Translations under genes and position numbers: made by a program
Assembly: GCA_903892565.1 (NCBI GenBank)
Contig: CAITIX010000339.1
Span: 1-32,408, forward strand
Source: an uncultured Acidobacteriia bacterium
Lineage (GTDB): Bacteria; Acidobacteriota; Terriglobia; Bryobacterales; Bryobacteraceae
Reading direction: 5' to 3'
Length of the DNA: 32,408 bases
Notes under the pieces: generated by a model
Told to the model about the DNA's origin: nothing
Database searches by the model: none
What the model saw: only the letters and a program-made list of their open reading frames with translations
Part shown: one piece after another, positions 1 through 7,504 of the stretch
Position numbering within the stretch: position 1 is the first letter of the stretch
How the letters are laid out: each line of letters begins with the position of its first letter

Positions 1-58
1 CGTGTAACTTCATCATCCGCTCCGTTTCCGCCGCGGAGTACTGCTGTGAGGTGTCCAA
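1..58 (-). CDS. Transposase N-terminus (partial, runs off the left edge)
   Basis: On the minus strand an open frame from TTG at 58 (or ATG at 16) reads LDTSQQYSAAETERMMKLH and leaves the window. The segment SAAETERMMKL resembles the first residues of integrase-core transposases that start with a helix-turn-helix domain (groups annotated as ISNCY or IS481-like). A GGAGG stretch lies directly before the TTG, too close to be its ribosome site, so the start is uncertain. Only about 19 codons are visible, so the call rests on resemblance of a short peptide plus the repeats next to it. Confidence 0.42.
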   Translation of the reverse strand, partial: MDTSQQYSAAETERMMKLH

Positions 59-125
59 CCTCCAGCTTCCCCCGCCGCTTTTTCAAAAGCGGACAGTTCA
101 TGTGTGAATTAGACCGGACAGATCA
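1..125 (-). mobile_element. End of an insertion sequence (partial)
   Basis: The first 125 bases look like the left-hand (5') end of an IS read on the minus strand: the start of a transposase-like frame (1-58), an 8-bp inverted repeat with a 2-nt loop (CCGCTTTT / AAAAGCGG, 75-92), and two copies of a 12-bp direct repeat, GCGGACAGTTCA (89-100) and CCGGACAGATCA (114-125), 25 bp apart. Repeated subterminal motifs and a CA-3' boundary are usual for elements with rve-type DDE transposases. The outer boundary at about 125 is an inference from the last repeat. Most of the element is outside the window, so family and completeness cannot be judged. Confidence 0.5.
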
Positions 126-155
126 CATACTAGCGACATGGCTGGTTGGAGCCAT

Positions 156-184
156 TTGACCCGGGCGTCGCGCTGCGATATCCT
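156..184 (+). promoter_or_regulatory. Sigma-70 promoter of rpsT, nearly leaderless
   Basis: A -35 box TTGACC (156-161) and a -10 box TATCCT (179-184) are separated by exactly 17 nt. Transcription would start at about 190-192, only 3-5 nt before the rpsT ATG at 195, leaving no room for a Shine-Dalgarno site. The promoter lies downstream of the IS boundary, so the insertion has not removed it. Confidence 0.6.
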
Positions 185-194
185 AAGAATTCGC

Positions 195-464
195 ATGGCT
201 AATACTGTTACCGCGCTGAAGCGCGTACGCATCACCGAACGCCGCACCGCGGTGAACCAGACTCGCAAGACCCGTCTTCGTCACGGCATCCGCAAAATGC
301 GGAGACTGCTGGAAGCGAAGGACGCCAAGGGCGCCACTGCTGCGGTGCCGACCACGTTTTCTTTGATTGACCGCGCCGCCAAGTGGGGCATCATCAAGAA
401 GAACACGGCCGCTCGCTACAAGAGCCGTTTGACGATTCGCCTCCGCAAACTTGCGGCTGCTTAA
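195..464 (+). CDS. rpsT: Small ribosomal subunit protein S20
   Basis: S20 binds 16S rRNA in the small subunit early in assembly. The 89-residue product has the family's usual length and composition: it begins [17 protein letters not shown], is rich in Lys and Arg throughout, and ends with the conserved pattern [18 protein letters not shown]. The ATG at 195 is chosen because the longer frame from 138 would add a 19-residue extension absent from S20 proteins and would begin upstream of the likely promoter. No ribosome-binding site is visible; the transcript appears to start almost at the ATG. The gene is monocistronic and converges on holA, with a hairpin-rich repeat between them. Confidence 0.95.
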   Translation: MANTVTALKRVRITERRTAVNQTRKTRLRHGIRKMRRLLEAKDAKGATAAVPTTFSLIDRAAKWGIIKKNTAARYKSRLTIRLRKLAAA

Positions 465-574
465 TCGTTAGGTCTTCCTTCCTCGTTCGTCCGGCTTGAA
501 AAGCAGATCCCTCGACTTTGCTCGGGTTGACGGTCTTTTGGGATTCGTGTATCTAGACCATTTTCTGAGTTCAT

Positions 575-670
575 GTGGGGCGGGTCTTTGCTCGCATCCG
601 TTCCGGAGACCCGCAGCCCGAGCCAACGCCAGGCGGAAGCCTGGCGCGCGGAGCAGAAGCTCCGCCCCAC
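575..670. repeat. REP-like palindromic element of nested and tandem hairpins
   Basis: A 96-bp element bounded by an inverted repeat GTGGGGCGG (575-583) / CCGCCCCAC (662-670). Inside are a hairpin GCGGGTCT (580-587) / AGACCCGC (607-614), a perfect 8-bp hairpin CGCCAGGC-GGAA-GCCTGGCG (627-646) and a perfect 7-bp hairpin GCGGAGC-AGAA-GCTCCGC (648-665). It lies between the convergent 3' ends of rpsT and holA, the usual site of REP elements, and could also act as a two-way transcription stop. The rest of the 465-705 gap holds no gene that I can support. Confidence 0.65.
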
Positions 671-705
671 CATTCAATCCCAGAAAATTATCTAACGCAA
701 GAAGT

Positions 706-1794
706 TCAGGTTGTCAGAGCCAGGATCATTTCTTCCATCACGATGCGGTCGTCAGGACGCGCATCGCGCAGGTCGCGGTCCGCTTCGAAGAGTTTGCCGA
801 CCGCCTTCTGCAGTTTCTCTTTTGAAAACGCACTGACCGTCTGCTCGATCTGACGCGCCCGCTCGGGCCACATGCGCGCGCCGAGCTTGGTGAAGTGCGC
901 CTGGATCTGTGCGGCGTTGCGGGCTCCGGCTTCGCGCGCCACGAGCGCCATGCGGAACTGCGTGCCGAGGAACGTGAGCGCAAGCGGCATGTACTCGTCA
1001 TCGCGCGACAACGTATCGAGGATTTCGAAAGCTCGCACGCGATCACCACGGCCCAGAGCGGCCACCAAAACGAAGATGGTGGTCTGCTGGGCGTTGGCAA
1101 CCAAAGACGTGATGTCTTCGGCCGTCACCTTGCGCTTTCCTCCGGTCAACAAGAACAGCTTTTCGATTTCCACGGCGAGGCGCGCGGCGTCTCCGCCGGT
1201 GGCTTCGATTAAGAGCGCGAGCTCGGCGAGGCCCAACTGCAAACCGATTTGTTTGGCGATGCCTTGTGCGAGTGATCGCGCGGACTCCGGCGTATAGGGA
1301 CGAAATTCCACCTGCGCTGGAATCGTCGCGTAAAATTTCTGGACGCGTTCGATCTTGGCTTTGTCGTCGCCGTCAAATCCATAGCGGCTGGATTCGAGAA
1401 CGACGACGGTGCCGGGAGTGGGCGCGCGCAAATAGGCCGCGAGACCGTCGCCGTCGTTCGCGGATTCCGAGTCGTCGTCATCCTCTTGTGCCGCGGCGCG
1501 GGCGGCGGCTTTGCTGGACCGGGGAAGAGCGGCTTCGGCGCTGCCGATCCAGACGAGACGCTTCGATGCGAAGAGCGACATGGCGCGGGCGTCGTCGAGC
1601 GCCGCGGAGAGAGAGCCTTCGCTCAGGTCGTGGCGGGAGAATCCATTCTCGCGTTCTTCGGGATCGTCGCCCAGGACGGCTTGGATCAGTTCGCGGCGGC
1701 AGCGCTCGCGCTGATAGGCTTCGGGTCCGAGGAAAAGATAGACGGGAGCGGGACCGTTTTTTTGAAGGCCGGCGAGGAATTGATCGGGCAACAT
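706..1794 (-). CDS. holA: DNA polymerase III subunit delta
   Basis: The delta subunit opens the beta sliding clamp as part of the clamp loader. The 362-residue product matches the family in length and layout: an N-terminal region with PVYLFLGPEAYQRERC, a central part with VLESSRYGFDGDDKAKIERV and VEFRPYTPE, and a C-terminal helical collar (residues ~215-362). An acidic insertion (QEDDDDSESANDGDG, residues 103-117) sits in the N-terminal domain, probably a flexible loop. The gene follows lptE after 19 nt and is the last in the psd-pssA-(Asd-like)-lptE-holA run. The lptE-holA pairing is conserved in many Gram-negative bacteria, which supports both calls. Confidence 0.9.
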   Translation of the reverse strand: MLPDQFLAGLQKNGPAPVYLFLGPEAYQRERCRRELIQAVLGDDPEERENGFSRHDLSEGSLSAALDDARAMSLFASKRLVWIGSAEAALPRSSKAAARAAAQEDDDDSESANDGDGLAAYLRAPTPGTVVVLESSRYGFDGDDKAKIERVQKFYATIPAQVEFRPYTPESARSLAQGIAKQIGLQLGLAELALLIEATGGDAARLAVEIEKLFLLTGGKRKVTAEDITSLVANAQQTTIFVLVAALGRGDRVRAFEILDTLSRDDEYMPLALTFLGTQFRMALVAREAGARNAAQIQAHFTKLGARMWPERARQIEQTVSAFSKEKLQKAVGKLFEADRDLRDARPDDRIVMEEMILALTT

Positions 1795-1813
1795 GACTTA
1801 TATCCGAGGCTGC

Positions 1814-2335
1814 CTAGAAGTTTTCCAAGATTGCCGAGACCACTTGACGCGCGGTCTGCTCGCTGGCGCGCGCGATGGCCGTATCGCTTTCTTCGAAGAA
1901 GGCTCCGGGATCGACAGAGACTTGATAGCGTTCGCGCACTTCCATGGCGGGACGCGTGAAGAGAACTTTCCCGGTGGCGCGCTCTTCGAGCGTGATACGC
2001 AGGTAAACGTGGATGTCGACGGCGGTGGCGCGTCCGCTGGTGGGATCGAACACCGTTGCGCCGGATGTGTAGTTGGTGACGGCGCCGCGGAGAACGGCAT
2101 CGGCAGCCGCGGGATTCGGGACGATTTTATAGCGCGTGCGCGTGATGAACTCGCGCGTGATGGCTTCGGCCATGACGTCGGTGATCTTGTAGCGATTGGT
2201 CGCGTTGGCGAAGGGCAGAACGGCAATCGAGTGAATGGTTGCGGGAAGCGTATCGCCACGTCCACCGGCGTGATAGCCGCAGGCGGAGAGCAGCATGGGC
2301 ACGAGAATGGCCGTGACGAATCTCACGTGCGTCAT
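1814..2335 (-). CDS. lptE: LPS-assembly lipoprotein LptE
   Basis: LptE is an outer-membrane lipoprotein that plugs the LptD barrel and helps insert lipopolysaccharide. The 173-residue product has a short hydrophobic signal sequence ending in a lipobox LSAC (Cys19), followed by GYHAGGRG, the typical LptE beginning after the lipidated Cys. The body (SIAVLPFANATNRY and a C-terminal helix) fits the LptE/RlpB fold. The ATG overlaps the stop of the upstream Asd-like gene in an ATGA arrangement, indicating translational coupling, and holA follows. Its presence implies an LPS-bearing outer membrane. Confidence 0.88.
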   Translation of the reverse strand: MTHVRFVTAILVPMLLSACGYHAGGRGDTLPATIHSIAVLPFANATNRYKITDVMAEAITREFITRTRYKIVPNPAAADAVLRGAVTNYTSGATVFDPTSGRATAVDIHVYLRITLEERATGKVLFTRPAMEVRERYQVSVDPGAFFEESDTAIARASEQTARQVVSAILENF

Positions 2336-3336
2336 CCGAAAAACTCCACCGCTACGGCCACGGCGTTTTCCGCAGCGAGACGGAAATTATCGGAAACGGC
2401 CCAGATCCAAGCGGCTCGCGGCTGATTGGAATCGATGGAGATGGCTCCCGCGCTTAGGCCGCTTTGCCCGGCGATATTCGCATTCGACGGAGGATCGTCG
2501 GGGAGCACGTCGATGCCAGCTGCCTGCAGCGCCGCCGCGATCGCTTCGACGCCAGGGTTCTCTGCGAATTCGATCCACAGAGAAAAGCTGTGGCCGTGAA
2601 ACACGGGAGCCTGCACCAGACGCAGCGACGGCATGGGGATGGCGGGATACGCGGCGAGAAGCGAGGCCACATTCCTTTCGATGCGTTGTTCGACGCCTTC
2701 GATGGGTTCGACGGCTTCCTGTCCATAGCGCGCCAACATGTTGAAGCTCAGTTGCGCGTCGAAGATGTCCGTTTTGAGCTTGCGGAAATTCAGCACGGCG
2801 ACGGTCTGCTGCTGCAGTTCGTCGAGGCCTTTTTGCCCGCGTTCGCTGGCGGGTTCGAAGACGTGGACCACGGATCTGCGAATCGTTGTCTTTTCCACCA
2901 ATGCGGCGAGGAGCATCGAAATGCCGATGGCGGCGGGATGCGCGATCACATGGATGGCGGCGGGATCGGCCACGGCGCTCTTCGGCTCGGCGGAGGGCGC
3001 TCGCAGGCGGGCTTGCGGCAGCTCTTCCAAAGCTCCGGTGAGATCGATGAGAGCGGGGCCCTTCGGTGGATTGATGCGCTGAGTTTTGCGGCTGGAGGCG
3101 GGAGATCCGACGAGGAAGGCCGCGTCTGCGCCCATCAGGCTTTTCGCGGACAAAGGACTGAGCGGAACGGCGTCTTCGCCGTCGCTCGCGAGTACGGCGG
3201 AGGTTTCGCTGGCCGCGGAAATCAATTCCATAGCCGGAGCGGGCTTCCTGTCACGCAACAGTTCCTGGATTTCCCGGGCAAGAAGCGTATCGCCGCCGAC
3301 GATGGCGACGCGATTTTTAGAATGAGTTTCAGCCAA
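2332..3336 (-). CDS. Asd-like (Usg-type) protein lacking the catalytic cysteine
   Basis: The product resembles aspartate-semialdehyde dehydrogenase: an N-terminal Rossmann segment (RVAIVGGDTLLARE), a dimerisation domain beginning VVHVFEPASERGQKGLDEL, and the conserved PVFHGHSFSLW. At the place of the catalytic cysteine (normally NPNCST) it has HPAAIG (about residues 133-138), and the YQ-SGAG segment has become FEPASERG, so dehydrogenase activity is unlikely. This recalls the Usg paralogue of E. coli. I chose TTG at 3336 (334 residues): it has GGAG 9 nt upstream and overlaps the pssA stop by 8 nt. A frame to 3390 would add 18 unrelated residues and overlap pssA by 62 nt. The role is unknown; the operon deals with phospholipids and LPS export. 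Confidence 0.8.
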   Translation of the reverse strand: MAETHSKNRVAIVGGDTLLAREIQELLRDRKPAPAMELISAASETSAVLASDGEDAVPLSPLSAKSLMGADAAFLVGSPASSRKTQRINPPKGPALIDLTGALEELPQARLRAPSAEPKSAVADPAAIHVIAHPAAIGISMLLAALVEKTTIRRSVVHVFEPASERGQKGLDELQQQTVAVLNFRKLKTDIFDAQLSFNMLARYGQEAVEPIEGVEQRIERNVASLLAAYPAIPMPSLRLVQAPVFHGHSFSLWIEFAENPGVEAIAAALQAAGIDVLPDDPPSNANIAGQSGLSAGAISIDSNQPRAAWIWAVSDNFRLAAENAVAVAVEFFG

Positions 3337-4222
3337 CCTGATGCTCCGGTTGCTTGGGGGCGGGCTTGAATCTTCTGCGCAGGATGCCACCGATGCGAAT
3401 CAGGATTCCGCTGCCCACATAGCAAATACACATGCCCAGCAAGACGGGCTGGGAAAAATTCAAGATGAGATAAATCAGACTGCCGAGCAGCACGAACATC
3501 AACGGCGAGCGCGGCTGCATCAGGTTCAGATCTTTAAAGCTGGGATAACGCCAGGTGCTCACCATCAGGAACGAGAGCAGCGCAATCAGACACAGCCACA
3601 AGGACGAGATGATCCAGTTGTGGATAGGCTCGCTTTCGGCAGCATACACGACGGAGGCGACCATGCCGGCGGCGGCGGGAATCGGCAGGCCTACGAAATA
3701 TTTCTTATCCGGACGGCCAGGATTCGAGGGTACTGGATTGTGCTGAATGTTAAAACGCGCCAGGCGCATGGCGCCGCACAGCAGGAAAAGAAACGCGACG
3801 AAATATCCAGCGCGACGTAAATATTCGAGCGTGGCGCCGTCAATGCCGGGATCGATGAATTGCACGCCCCAGGCAAAGGCCAGCACGGCGGGCGCGATGC
3901 CGAAGGTGATGACGTCGGCCAGAGAATCGAGCTCGCGGCCGAAATCGCTGGTGGTGTTGGTCATGCGCGCGATGCGTCCGTCGAGTCCGTCAAAGAATAC
4001 GGCCGCGCCGATGGCGATGGAAGCGATTTGAAAATGATGAATCGCATCGGCGCTGGTTACTCGCAACTGCAGAGCGGCTTGGAAGATTTCGAGTATGGAA
4101 TAAAATCCCAGGAAAACGTTGGCCGCGGTGAAGAGCGTCGGCAGTGCATAGGCCGCGCGGCGTGGGCGGCGATCGGGCGAACGGGGGTCGACTAAACGGT
4201 CACGCCATGTCATCTTGCTCAT
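3329..4222 (-). CDS. pssA: CDP-diacylglycerol-serine O-phosphatidyltransferase
   Basis: This inner-membrane enzyme makes phosphatidylserine from CDP-diacylglycerol and serine. The 297-residue protein carries the complete CDP-alcohol phosphatidyltransferase signature D81-G-x2-A85-R86-x8-G95-x3-D99-x3-D103, with hydrophobic helices before and after it (ALPTLFTAANVFLGFYSI near residue 26; further membrane segments to about residue 275). It starts inside the psd stop codon (ATGA overlap at 4219-4222), so the two consecutive steps phosphatidylserine to phosphatidylethanolamine are translationally coupled. The 3' end overlaps the TTG start of the Asd-like gene. Confidence 0.93.
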   Translation of the reverse strand: MSKMTWRDRLVDPRSPDRRPRRAAYALPTLFTAANVFLGFYSILEIFQAALQLRVTSADAIHHFQIASIAIGAAVFFDGLDGRIARMTNTTSDFGRELDSLADVITFGIAPAVLAFAWGVQFIDPGIDGATLEYLRRAGYFVAFLFLLCGAMRLARFNIQHNPVPSNPGRPDKKYFVGLPIPAAAGMVASVVYAAESEPIHNWIISSLWLCLIALLSFLMVSTWRYPSFKDLNLMQPRSPLMFVLLGSLIYLILNFSQPVLLGMCICYVGSGILIRIGGILRRRFKPAPKQPEHQVG

Positions 4223-4845
4223 GCGTTTTCTCCCGAAGTACGCATCCGGGCGATCACACTGGACCCGGCGCTGACGCGTTCGCCATCACGGACCGTGACT
4301 TCCCACTCCGGTCCCAGGAAAATGTCGACGCGCGAACCGAACTTGATTAGTCCGACGCGTTCGCCAGCGGCGAGGACGTCGCCGATCTTTTTGTAACAGA
4401 TGATGCGACGGGCGATGAGCCCTGCGATTTGCGAAAAGACGACGCGCGTGGGACGTCCACCAACGTTGCCTTCCACGGTGAACACATTTTGCTCGTTCAA
4501 AGTGCACGCATCTTCGCGGCTGGCGTTGACGAACTCGCCGGTCTTGTATTCGATCTTCGTGATGCGGCCGGGGATGGGAGTGCGATTGACGTGAACATCG
4601 AAGACGTTCATGAAGATGTTGACGCGTCCGCCGTTTGCGTCCGCTTGGACGCCGATGACTTTGCCGTCGGCAGGCGCGACAGCAACAGCGCCTTCGGGGA
4701 TCTTTCGTTCGGGATCACGGAAGAAGTTGAGGCAAAAGATCGCCAGCAGATAGAAAGGGATCGCGAAGGGCCATCCCACAAGCCACGTGAGGGCGGCACC
4801 GGCGGCCACGAAGCCCAACGCATAATAAATTCCGTAAGAGACCAT
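4219..4845 (-). CDS. psd: Phosphatidylserine decarboxylase (short form)
   Basis: The enzyme converts phosphatidylserine to phosphatidylethanolamine using a pyruvoyl group made by self-cleavage. The 208-residue product belongs to the short class: two N-terminal membrane segments (residues ~4-42), the PADGKV motif with Asp60, FDVHVNR with His85, and KFGSR, where cleavage between Gly170 and Ser171 would release a short alpha chain with pyruvate at its N-terminus. The three residues Asp60, His85 and Ser171 fit the known self-processing triad. The gene is the first of the envelope operon; the 131-nt gap upstream separates it from the peptidase gene. Confidence 0.93.
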   Translation of the reverse strand: MVSYGIYYALGFVAAGAALTWLVGWPFAIPFYLLAIFCLNFFRDPERKIPEGAVAVAPADGKVIGVQADANGGRVNIFMNVFDVHVNRTPIPGRITKIEYKTGEFVNASREDACTLNEQNVFTVEGNVGGRPTRVVFSQIAGLIARRIICYKKIGDVLAAGERVGLIKFGSRVDIFLGPEWEVTVRDGERVSAGSSVIARMRTSGENA

Positions 4846-4911
4846 GTTCCCTATGAAGCGGCTATCGTTCGCTCATGCCGCAGCCAGCTTTACTTTCTTC
4901 TACTTCTTTTT

Positions 4912-4939
4912 GTTCCCATCATATTGTCGCACTGGGAAC
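4912..4939 (-). promoter_or_regulatory. Dyad around a possible psd promoter
   Basis: A perfect inverted repeat GTTCCCA (4912-4918) / TGGGAAC (4933-4939) encloses, on the minus strand, a TATGAT hexamer (4923-4918) about 70 nt upstream of psd. No good -35 box is at the right distance. The repeat is not followed by a T run on either strand, so it is not a usual terminator. An operator over the psd promoter is possible but unproven. Confidence 0.3.
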
Positions 4940-4976
4940 GCCGCAGGCCAACGGAAGATTTAAACAGGCGACAGAA

Positions 4977-7388
4977 CTAATGTTTCAGAAGCATGTCATC
5001 CGGCAGAGTAATTTTCGTGGGCGCCTGTTTGAGTTTTTCCGAAAACGTTTCTTCGCCCGTGGAGGTGCGCACCCAGATGGTTTGCGATGGCCCTTTGGCA
5101 AACTGGACCTCCAAGGGGACGTCGACGGAGAAGTCCTCGTCCACGCCGCTTTGTTCGAGGGTTCCGGTGACAGAAATGTTCGGAGCTACGCCTGTGACTT
5201 TCGTCGTCAATTTCAAAGTGGGGACGCCAGTGGCGTAGACCCAGTTGTCGAAAAACGTATCGATGGCTTCGGCACCTAAGGCGCGAGGACGAAACTCCTG
5301 CACCAGCGCTTTAAAACCCTCTGTAGTGGCCACGCGAAATTCGTAGCGCTTGCGAAATTCGGCGAGCATGGACAGAAAGCGTTCGTCGCCTAAGCGGCGG
5401 CGGAGCATGTGCAGAACCCAAACGCCCTTGCCGTAGGTAACGGCGCGCCAGGCTTCCGGCGTCTCTGAAGCCAGCAGGCGATCTCCCCACACGATGGGGC
5501 CGGCGGATTCCACCGTTTTCTTGCCGTCGGTTTCGGCGAGCAGTTCGTCGCGATAACCTTGCAACACGGCGAGCGCATCTTTGAGCCCGCGTTTCTTTTC
5601 GAGCCACAGGAGCGCGGAATAGTTGGCAAGGCCTTCGAGGAGCCAGGCGTCCTCGGTGCGATCGACCGTCGTCACCGCGCCCCACCATTGATGCGCCGTC
5701 TCGTGCGCGGCCAGCATATCGGAGAAGAACACTTGCTGGCGCGCGTCGCGCATCACCGCAGGACGCTCGCGGGGATCGAGATACGCAAACGTCGAGAGGT
5801 AGACCAGCCCCGGGAAGCCTTGTCCAAAGGTGGCCGGGATGGGCGCGACGGCAAGCGTCTTCAGTGCGGGAGGTCCGAAGAGCGTGGAATAAAAATTGAC
5901 CGCGGACGAGACGTCCTCGGCGACGGCCTTCAGCCTGCCCAGAGGATCGGGTGCGGTGGGCATGGTGGGGATCGTCATTCCTATTTGGCTCTGGGGGCCA
6001 CGTCCGCGTCGGACAGGCGGCGGAGGCTGCGGCAGAACGTCTACAGGGGGCTTCAGAGACTCCACCAGATGACGATTTCCGTAGACGTCGATTGCCACGC
6101 CGCTGGCGACGGTGGAGACCTTTTCGTAATCCCCGAGATTGAATCCGGTGGCGCCGACGGGCACGGTAATGCGGCGACGCGTGGTCCGCCAATCGCCTTC
6201 CGTCTTATCGCTGACGAGTTCGCCGGCGAGCGCGAGCGTGACGCGCTTGGGATAGCGGAAGGTGATGTCGTAGGTGGAGCCGGCGGCTCCGCCACCGCCG
6301 CGCGGGTACCAGCTTTCGCGATCGGCAACGAAAAAGACGCCGTCGCCGGCTTGCTTCACGACGCTGCCTTCGTGGGCGAACTCCAAGGTATGCTCGCTGC
6401 CGGAGGCAAGTGGCGTGGGAGGAAACAGAAGGATGGCGGATTCCTGATCGTCGGTGGGGAGCTGGCCTTTTTCGGTATCTCCGCGCAGGAATTCGAGGGG
6501 CTTGCCGTCGAGCAAAACGCTGCCGAGGCGCATGTCCTTTGCAAGGATCATGCCGAGCGTGGTGATGGGCGAAGGGCCAACGCGCAGAGTGGCGCTGGTC
6601 TTGGCGGTCATCCGAAAATCGTTGGCCAGGCTGGCGTCAATCCGATAGCTCTGGATCGAATACTCCGGCGGCGGCTGTTGAGCTCCGGCCATGCGGGCTT
6701 TGCGAGTGGCAAAACTGGTCCAGATTTCATAGCTTAGTTTGCCGTCGTGCTCCACTCCACGGCGGATCTCGACACGAGTGGCTCCGCGGGGCTCGACAAA
6801 GATATCGAAGTTGCCAAACGTTTTGCCGTTCAAGGCGAGGAACGCGAATCCTGCCCCGGGCTTAGCGGGGGACAGGACTTCCTGCAACAGACGTAATCCC
6901 ATGGGCCCATGGATCCTCGCAACCGTGGGCGACCACTGGGGCGCAAGCAGAGCGCCCACTTCCGGCGACTTCTTGGCGGCTCCTTCGCGTTCGAGTTGCG
7001 CGAGCAGTTGATCGGCCGTGCCGTCGGGAAAGAGCAGGAACGCCGCGCGGAGGTGTTCGTCCAGATTCGCGGAAGAGGTAAAACGCGCCAAAGACTGGCG
7101 CTCGCTGCGCGTGGGAGGGAGCACGATCACCTCCGCGTCGCCGCCTTCGACATCGGCGGAAAAGAGAGCGCCCGTGCGGCGGCCTTCGACCGGCTTGGTA
7201 AAAATCAAGTAGCCTTCGTTGAGATATACGCGCACGTCTTCGCGGGCGAAGCTGAGATCGCGGACTCGGTAACAGGTGGAAGGATCGAGCGTGTTCTCCT
7301 GAATCGCGCGGAGAAGCTCGGCGGGAGACGCAGCTGCCGTATAGCCAGCGGTCACGATGATGGAGAGCAAAAGGAAGCGAGAGCGCAC
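4977..7388 (-). CDS. Secreted M1-family (gluzincin) metallopeptidase
   Basis: A zinc aminopeptidase-like protein of 803 residues exported by an N-terminal signal peptide (MRSRFLLLSIIVTAGYTAAA). The zinc site HETAH (about residue 560) is followed by 18 residues and Glu in HQWWGAVTT...WLLEGLANY, exactly the HExxH-x18-E spacing of family M1. Further on, YGKGVWVLHMLRRRLGDE is the typical M1 helical segment. The substrate-anchoring GAMEN motif is replaced by GQGFPGLVYLS, so exopeptidase activity is uncertain. The N-terminal ~270 residues are a separate beta-rich region. Start: GTG at 7388 with AAGGAAG upstream. Its 3' end is 131 nt before psd on the same strand; it is divergent from the DUF4159 gene. 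Confidence 0.82.
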   Translation of the reverse strand: MRSRFLLLSIIVTAGYTAAASPAELLRAIQENTLDPSTCYRVRDLSFAREDVRVYLNEGYLIFTKPVEGRRTGALFSADVEGGDAEVIVLPPTRSERQSLARFTSSANLDEHLRAAFLLFPDGTADQLLAQLEREGAAKKSPEVGALLAPQWSPTVARIHGPMGLRLLQEVLSPAKPGAGFAFLALNGKTFGNFDIFVEPRGATRVEIRRGVEHDGKLSYEIWTSFATRKARMAGAQQPPPEYSIQSYRIDASLANDFRMTAKTSATLRVGPSPITTLGMILAKDMRLGSVLLDGKPLEFLRGDTEKGQLPTDDQESAILLFPPTPLASGSEHTLEFAHEGSVVKQAGDGVFFVADRESWYPRGGGGAAGSTYDITFRYPKRVTLALAGELVSDKTEGDWRTTRRRITVPVGATGFNLGDYEKVSTVASGVAIDVYGNRHLVESLKPPVDVLPQPPPPVRRGRGPQSQIGMTIPTMPTAPDPLGRLKAVAEDVSSAVNFYSTLFGPPALKTLAVAPIPATFGQGFPGLVYLSTFAYLDPRERPAVMRDARQQVFFSDMLAAHETAHQWWGAVTTVDRTEDAWLLEGLANYSALLWLEKKRGLKDALAVLQGYRDELLAETDGKKTVESAGPIVWGDRLLASETPEAWRAVTYGKGVWVLHMLRRRLGDERFLSMLAEFRKRYEFRVATTEGFKALVQEFRPRALGAEAIDTFFDNWVYATGVPTLKLTTKVTGVAPNISVTGTLEQSGVDEDFSVDVPLEVQFAKGPSQTIWVRTSTGEETFSEKLKQAPTKITLPDDMLLKH

Positions 7389-7504
7389 GACTTCCTTCAG
7401 TCTACCGCCAGTCTACGGCCCGTTCTGCGGCGGGCACGTCAAGACGGCCCGGGATGCACCCGGAGGATCTCGGCGCACGCAAGTGATATGCTCCAGCTAG
7501 GTCT

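Noticed and set aside
138-194. Extended N-terminus of S20
   Set aside because: These 19 codons are not in S20 proteins and lie over the promoter at 156-184.
5559-6737. 392-codon open frame antisense to the M1 peptidase
   Set aside because: It mirrors the peptidase coding sequence and has no motifs or promoter.
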